Below are positions 58,260 through 64,000 of a stretch of 64,000 bases of DNA, one piece after another (the first letter of the stretch is position 1; every line of letters begins with the position of its first letter). Below the pieces are notes generated by a model. It had not been told where the DNA came from and made no database searches. It saw only the letters and a list, made by a program, of their open reading frames with translations. Source of the DNA: Lepeophtheirus salmonis (taxonomy: Eukaryota; Arthropoda; Copepoda; Siphonostomatoida; Caligidae); contig NC_052136.2 of assembly GCF_016086655.4 (NCBI RefSeq), positions 47,980,492 through 48,044,491 of the forward strand, written 5' to 3'. The translations under genes and the position numbers were made by a program.

Positions 58260-61200
58260 CTAATTGGACTCAAAAAATTAAAAATCCAAATAACAAATTG
58301 TAATAACGGAAAAATTGACTAGGTATATTGAATACGAATTGAACAAGTGAAGTAGGAAGAGGAATAGTGAGTAAGTCTTATTATGTATCTTCATAATGGT
58401 TGACGGAGGAACATATTTCCAATTATCTTATTATAATGGCCAAAGGTGGGAGAGAACCTCACATGTTGTTTATCATCAAGTTTTACTAAATTTTGGAGTC
58501 ATTTAAGGCTCAAAATATTATATCTATACGGGTACGTCCTAGAACATTATGTTATTTGTATATATGGATGTCAAATACAACTCCTTAGTTAAAGGAAATT
58601 ATTGTAATACTAATATTTTAACTTATACTGAATCAGTGGAACTCTGTCCACCCATATTAAAGGAACAATAGAAAAATAGATGCCCTTAAAATGATGGACT
58701 TTTTACTTGTTTGTCAGTGAGGAGATTTACAAAATTGGCAAAGGGGTTTCTCCATTGTATGTTCGATAGTATTATAAAATTCCGTTATTCGTGTTTTAAT
58801 GATTTAAAATGGAATTATTCCAAAATCAATTTGAAGTCATATACAATGTTTTGATTACACTTTGCTATAAAATTCAGGTTTAGTAGCCCTGTTGGCTTAG
58901 AAACATATTTATTATAATTAATTTAGTCGTAAAACACGAAAACGACCTCATAAACATTGAACTGACAAACGTTTTGCATTTAAATCATTTTTTAAATATT
59001 ACGTTTTTAGAAAATAATTTTAATTTAAAGGACTATTTGAACGTGTAAAAATATATATATGAAGAAAAAAAAACTTTTCTAGTATGTAAAAGATTAATGA
59101 TTTGATCTATATACTTTTTTAAATTTTAGAATACCTTATTTTCTCTTGATTACAAATCTTAATGAAAAGTTTCTTATCATACAAAAATCAAGCTAAAATA
59201 ATGATCATTTTCATGGAGTGTTAATTTTTTTTTGTGTTCAATTGCTGTATATTATAATTAAAGTTAAAGCTAATTTTTTTTTTAAAACTACAAAAGAAAA
59301 TTCAATTTTGATTATTTTTTCACTTTAATTTTTAAATTTCTTAAATTATGAAATAAGCAATGCAAGGTTACTTAAAAAGTTTGGAAATCAAATATGACTA
59401 GTTCGATGATTGTACTTATATGGAGGAAACATTAATATTTTTAATTGATCAAATTTTACCCACACACTTTTATATAATAATCTATTAATGAACCATAATT
59501 GACCATGAATGATTACTGTCATAAACAGAGAAAACCCCGCTTTCATAATATTTATTAATGTATACTATAAATTATGGGTTAATTTCATTTGAGTACATTT
59601 TTATGACAGTATAGTCAGTGGCTTACTTAATCAAAGTTTCTCTTTTTCCTCATTGGAACACAATTGCGGATGTATTTTTTTTTGATATTTGTAATGTGTA
59701 TCTATGTATAAAGATCGAATAAAAAGTTATCTTACTGAAAAAATGAAAATAAAGCTTAATTTAAATTTATTATTACTTGAAAGTTCAAAAATACAAATAT
59801 ACATTTATGTTTATTATAATAAATATTATATATATAATGATTAACTCTTCATATTTTGCTTTATAGAATAGTTAACTTTGAAAAGTTTGCCTTAAGACAA
59901 CTACATGCTATATTAATTTAAGAAAAACATATGTAAAATATAAATTGATCTCACTTGTTTAACAATTTTTTTCAAACTAATGTTAAAAAGCTTCTTTCGT
60001 TTAAATGAAAGTTGAAAATAAATATATGTATACATGAAAATTCGTATCTGTTTATGCTATTCAGATATCTTTGATCTTCAGAGATATTTTATCTTAGTAA
60101 GAGGTTATTGTGCTTTTGGATCTCATCGCCTTTAATGGAAGTATCATTTTTAAAGCGAATATCCATTAACATCAAAATCTGTGACTTTATCATCCATTGG
60201 TTCAAATAAATATCAATTACTCTATATCTTATATCGAATTTACTTCCCTTTTCTATCACAGTGAATTTTTTTATACGGCTGAACTATTACCTTAACTCTG
60301 GGCCCTTCCTGCCTTGCTTATGAATTCCTTAATATTTTAAAAAAGAGAGACACAAAAGATTCTAAAACATAACGTGCCTCTACCTAATCAATATTTTTAT
60401 CTGCGATTCATATTCAACTCTGTAAATATATGCATAAATGATATCTTAACTCCAGTAGACAAATATTATATGTTTATATAGAAATTTCAAAAGTTATTGA
60501 GTCGATAATCCCATTTTGAATTACTAAATTGTTTGATACTATAACAGAATATCATTCTAAGGAAGATATATAATCTCCATATATGTATATGAAAATTGCC
60601 AATTATGCTAAATAATTACTTCAACAAATTTATGTTTTTACGAGGTCTTTTTTTAAACTAATAGAAAAACACTTTTACTTCTTGTAAATTATTTATGTTG
60701 GATGTAATGAAGATCATTTTTTTGATAGGATTATCTTTTTTTTTCAGTGGCATTTTAAACTGCATAGTAAAAAAAGAATTATTAGCAGTAAATGATAATA
60801 TTTCCAAATATAAAATATAGAAAGTCAATTAGAGTGAAAAGTTAAGGGTCAAAATTGATTTTTTTTAAATACCCCACAAAATTCACGAAAAACAATACAA
60901 AGGATTGAAAAGGCTCCATATCGCAATTACGCATAGTTCTATCGATAATAAACCTATGGCTCTATAAAAAAGAATCTTTATTCTTAATGAAATAATTAAT
61001 AATAACTTTATACAAAATATATTTTGTTTTGAGTAATTTGTATTGTATTTTTACTCTTTTTAAAAGTCTGGGAGACCTTTTTACAAAAAAAATAAATAAA
61101 TTAGTAACCCACATTAAGTTTATTTGTTAATTAAAAATTTGGTATAAAATTTAAGTATGAATTTATAATTTACATATTATGATTTAATCTTGAGAAAATT

Positions 61201-63054
61201 TAAAATAAACGTAAAAATGCCAACATATTTTATGGTTTTTAAATAAAAAGAAATAAATCTTCAGTTTTTTTCAATTGTTTTTAAATCAAAGTAGTTTACA
61301 TAAAAAGTAAATAATGAAAGTTACATTTGCATAAAAGTATTTGTTTCTTAAATGTCTAGTTCATCTGCAATATTGATTTTTATTCAATTTTATTGTAAAA
61401 AAAATGAAGAAGAGATTGATAATAAAACATATACAACTTTATTGCTTACCTATTTATAATCATAAATTTTTTTTAATAATTTTTATTTCAAGATTTAAAA
61501 AAAAGTATCACCAAACCTCGAAATTAGAAAAAAATTAAATAAATATTGCAACTGAACTTACCCATTACATCCAATTTTTTTATACAAATAAAACCTGTTT
61601 AGTTTATTCTTGCAAAGAATAACTTAAACATGGTAACAAAATCAATAAAAAGGGTTGCTTTTTATTTCTCAAAAGTTGCTTAAAATCTTTAAAAAGGTAC
61701 AACGAAAATTCAAATCCAAAGATTTCCAAAATGAGATTTAATACGGACAACTAATTACAGATTCGTGATAAACCCGTCAAGTACTATTATAATTCAATAT
61801 GGTAACAAATTGCTTAGTTTTTTGATTTGTGAACCTATAAATTATTAATTTTAATATGATTTATAGTTATAAATTTTATTTATGTTTATCGAATTTATTC
61901 AATCTTCATGACACAATATTTTAACTATAATTGATTATATTCTTCATAGCTACCAAAAGATATAAAAACGAATATATTTTTTTACTTGTTAGAATAAATG
62001 AAAAATTTATTTGAATGTTAAAAATATATGTAAGTATATTTTTTTGACTTTATTAATGTCCAAAGTGGAAAAAAGAGTACAGTATACAAATATTTTTTGA
62101 TAGATAATATTCAGAGAAGTCCTTTTCACACATACATTATGATGTTAAAGGAAAATAAATTCAATAATCATATTTCCTTTTACTATTTATGATAAATAAT
62201 GTAGTAATATTTTGTGTTATGCGACATATTTGTATTTTATAAATTATGAATTCAATTTAAAGAAAGAAAAAACGAAAAAGACAAAATAGATTTATTATTA
62301 AATAATCAAAATGATTGTTTCCTAAGATAATGATTTTTAAAAAAGAAATATTTAAGTTAGGGAAAACGAATTTAAGTATGCACATTTTGGCATTTATAGA
62401 GCCAATGCTTTGATGTATTTGTCGAAGTCTTTTTAAAAAATATATTGTTAAAGGAAATGACAAAATAAATTGTATCATTATTGACTGATAAATATCCTTC
62501 GAACACTAGCTTGTAATATTATAGTTGCTCATAGTCATTGCTTTATTCTACGATCAAATTAAGGTGCATTTAGTAGAATATAAGCTCTTAATTCTTAACA
62601 TTACTTTAATTTTTTTCAATCCGTCTCAAATCGTTTAAGCAAATGTCAAAATGTATTTGATATTTTAAAGATTTTTTGACGGCTATTGTTTTGATATGGA
62701 TAAGTATGCATTATGTTGAAAGACTATTTTTTAAAGAATTGAAGACTATTTTTTAATGTATTTATAATGTTTTAAATTTAAATAATGTTTAATTCTGTTA
62801 GAAAATGGAGCTACTTTATTCAGAGGTTAATTGATCCAAAGCTATGATATTTAGTCAATAGTTTAGAAAATATTTTCGGAAAATAAAACTTCTTCATTTG
62901 TATTATTTTATCTTTTAGGAACCTTTTGTGTTTGTTAAAAAAGGTTTTTTTTTAGTTTGCAAGAATGAAAAATTTAAGAGAAGTATGGATAACTTAAAAT
63001 ATCATTCAACTATACATTTAATACTAATAGGGAATCAGGTAGCCAGACTATATT
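58260..63054. other. Presumed large cyclase intron, no exon recognised
   Basis: A+T-rich sequence with many homopolymer runs. I looked on the - strand for the kinase-homology, transmembrane and ligand-binding exons of the cyclase and found none. The 73-residue - strand frame at 62257-62478 has no motif. Confidence 0.45.
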
Positions 63055-63515
63055 TTTTTTCTAATTAGCAATCAAATCAGTGCGTAAATGATGGTTGCAC
63101 TCATTGGTTTCCACTATTTTATTCAGATTTTTACCAATTGTCTTTGCAAAACCTGGTGCATCTTTGACATCAAAACTACGAAACGGAATCAACAAAATCA
63201 AAATTGCCTATGCTTCGTTCTTATAACATCAAGCCCATGAACACTTTTCACATTTTCAGACTCATGGCTTGTGTTTTGCTTACATAAAGAAAAAAAATGA
63301 TAAATACGACGATTTCTAATTTGTGGAAGTTCATCTTGGTCGTGCGCTCAAAAAATACTAAGTCAAACAATCAAAAAAAACTCTTTAGACAGCTTTTTTA
63401 TTAAAAAATCTTATTTTTTCTAGCGGCATCTAGCGTGGACTGATTGCACTTATACAACACGAGATACACATTACGAAAGCCATTTATTGAAAATAAAGAT
63501 TTCTTTTTTCCACAT
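63055..63515 (-). pseudogene. Mariner N-terminal fragment B (helix-turn-helix only)
   Basis: The - strand reads RSFDVKDAPGFAKTIGKNLN then KIVETNECNHHLRTDLIAN and a stop. This is the linker after the DNA-binding domain of a mariner transposase. Sequence on its 5' side, up to about 63515, matches 43325-43560 on the + strand, so the two are copies of one family. As in the other copy, the similarity to a transposase ends right after the linker and a poly-A/T tract follows. Confidence 0.7.
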
Positions 63516-64000
63516 CTATTATAATGGGAATACGTTTTTCTTAAATAAAATTTTGTTTAGTTACTTTCTGTAAAATGGCCTACATTTAACTAGATGACGT
63601 AACATAAAAACGATTTATATACTAGGTTTATTAAAAAAAGTAAGGTTGATAATTAAACTCGTGGGCAAAAAATATATGGTATATTAGATTTTTTTATGTT
63701 AGTATATTAAAAAAAACACTTATAGTTATTGTTAAGAGCTCTATAATATGTTACATTTGTTTATGAGAGAAGATATTGGTTAAATTTATTTTTTGTGTTC
63801 GGCTATGTTTTGCTTTACGTTTAAGGGTCTTCGATTTGGACGATTAGGCTTCGGTTTTGACATCATAACCATATACTTATGACTCGTTACAAGTCGTGAC
63901 CCTGTAGAGATAATAAGGATTATTGTTGACGTCTATCAATAGTTCATTAGTAATGCTTATTCGACTATTATTTTTGTCAAATTAAGCTGTTTCGGAACAC
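63516..64000. other. A+T-rich terminal stretch
   Basis: No coding or structural feature is recognised up to the end of the window. Confidence 0.45.

Noticed and set aside
1..64000. tRNA genes, rRNA, CRISPR arrays, bacterial operons
   Set aside because: No cloverleaf-type A/B boxes with an acceptor stem, no rRNA core, no regularly spaced repeats and no ribosome-binding or operon structure were seen; the split genes show a eukaryote.

Overview
This 64 kb window is A+T-rich, intron-rich animal DNA, not a bacterial or viral replicon. Genuine coding sequence has canonical GT..AG introns of 0.3 to 3 kb. The protein matches (a receptor guanylyl cyclase, a PAR/CES-2-like bZIP factor) and the load of Tc1/mariner-type, piggyBac-like, LINE and Ty3/Gypsy remnants fit an arthropod. 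The mariner proteins resemble those I associate with parasitic copepods such as salmon lice. That species guess is an inference and no search was run.

Host genes. (1) The terminal coding exon of a basic leucine-zipper transcription factor lies on the + strand (6654-7012), with a possible poly(A) signal at 7258. Its upstream exons are not recognisable in the first 6.6 kb. (2) The 3' part of a membrane receptor guanylyl cyclase lies on the - strand (58259 down to 45237). Seven exons cover the end of the kinase-homology domain (tentative), the signalling helix, the whole catalytic cyclase domain and a long low-complexity acidic tail. All junctions agree in phase. The extracellular and transmembrane parts and most of the kinase-homology domain must lie beyond position 64000 or in exons I could not see.

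Mobile elements. From 0.5 to 45 kb, apart from the bZIP exon, the window is an archive of decayed transposons: at least ten Tc1/mariner-type copies (several internally deleted, some with readable terminal inverted repeats and TA target sites), two piggyBac-like remnants (27.5-28.9 kb and 40.8-41.5 kb), a LINE reverse transcriptase (15.1-17.2 kb) and a separate LINE C-terminus (18.8-19.5 kb), and a Ty3/Gypsy remnant (22.3-23.5 kb). More Tc1/mariner fragments sit in the cyclase introns.

The most interesting item is an unnamed transposon-like family. A 3.7 kb copy (31978-35654) has about 420-bp terminal inverted repeats around a broken multi-domain protein. Divergent protein-level relatives lie on the - strand at about 17.2-18.3 kb and on the + strand at about 38.6-38.9 kb. 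I recognise this protein only as a family of uncharacterised invertebrate proteins and cannot name its superfamily. A second orphan is a 2.1 kb segment bounded by 30-bp inverted repeats (12593-14728) with no recognisable transposase. A 550-bp dispersed repeat (39.1 and 42.5 kb, with a partial third copy at 38.9 kb) is also unexplained.

The remaining stretches are A+T-rich intergenic or intronic DNA in which I see no gene, RNA gene or CRISPR.
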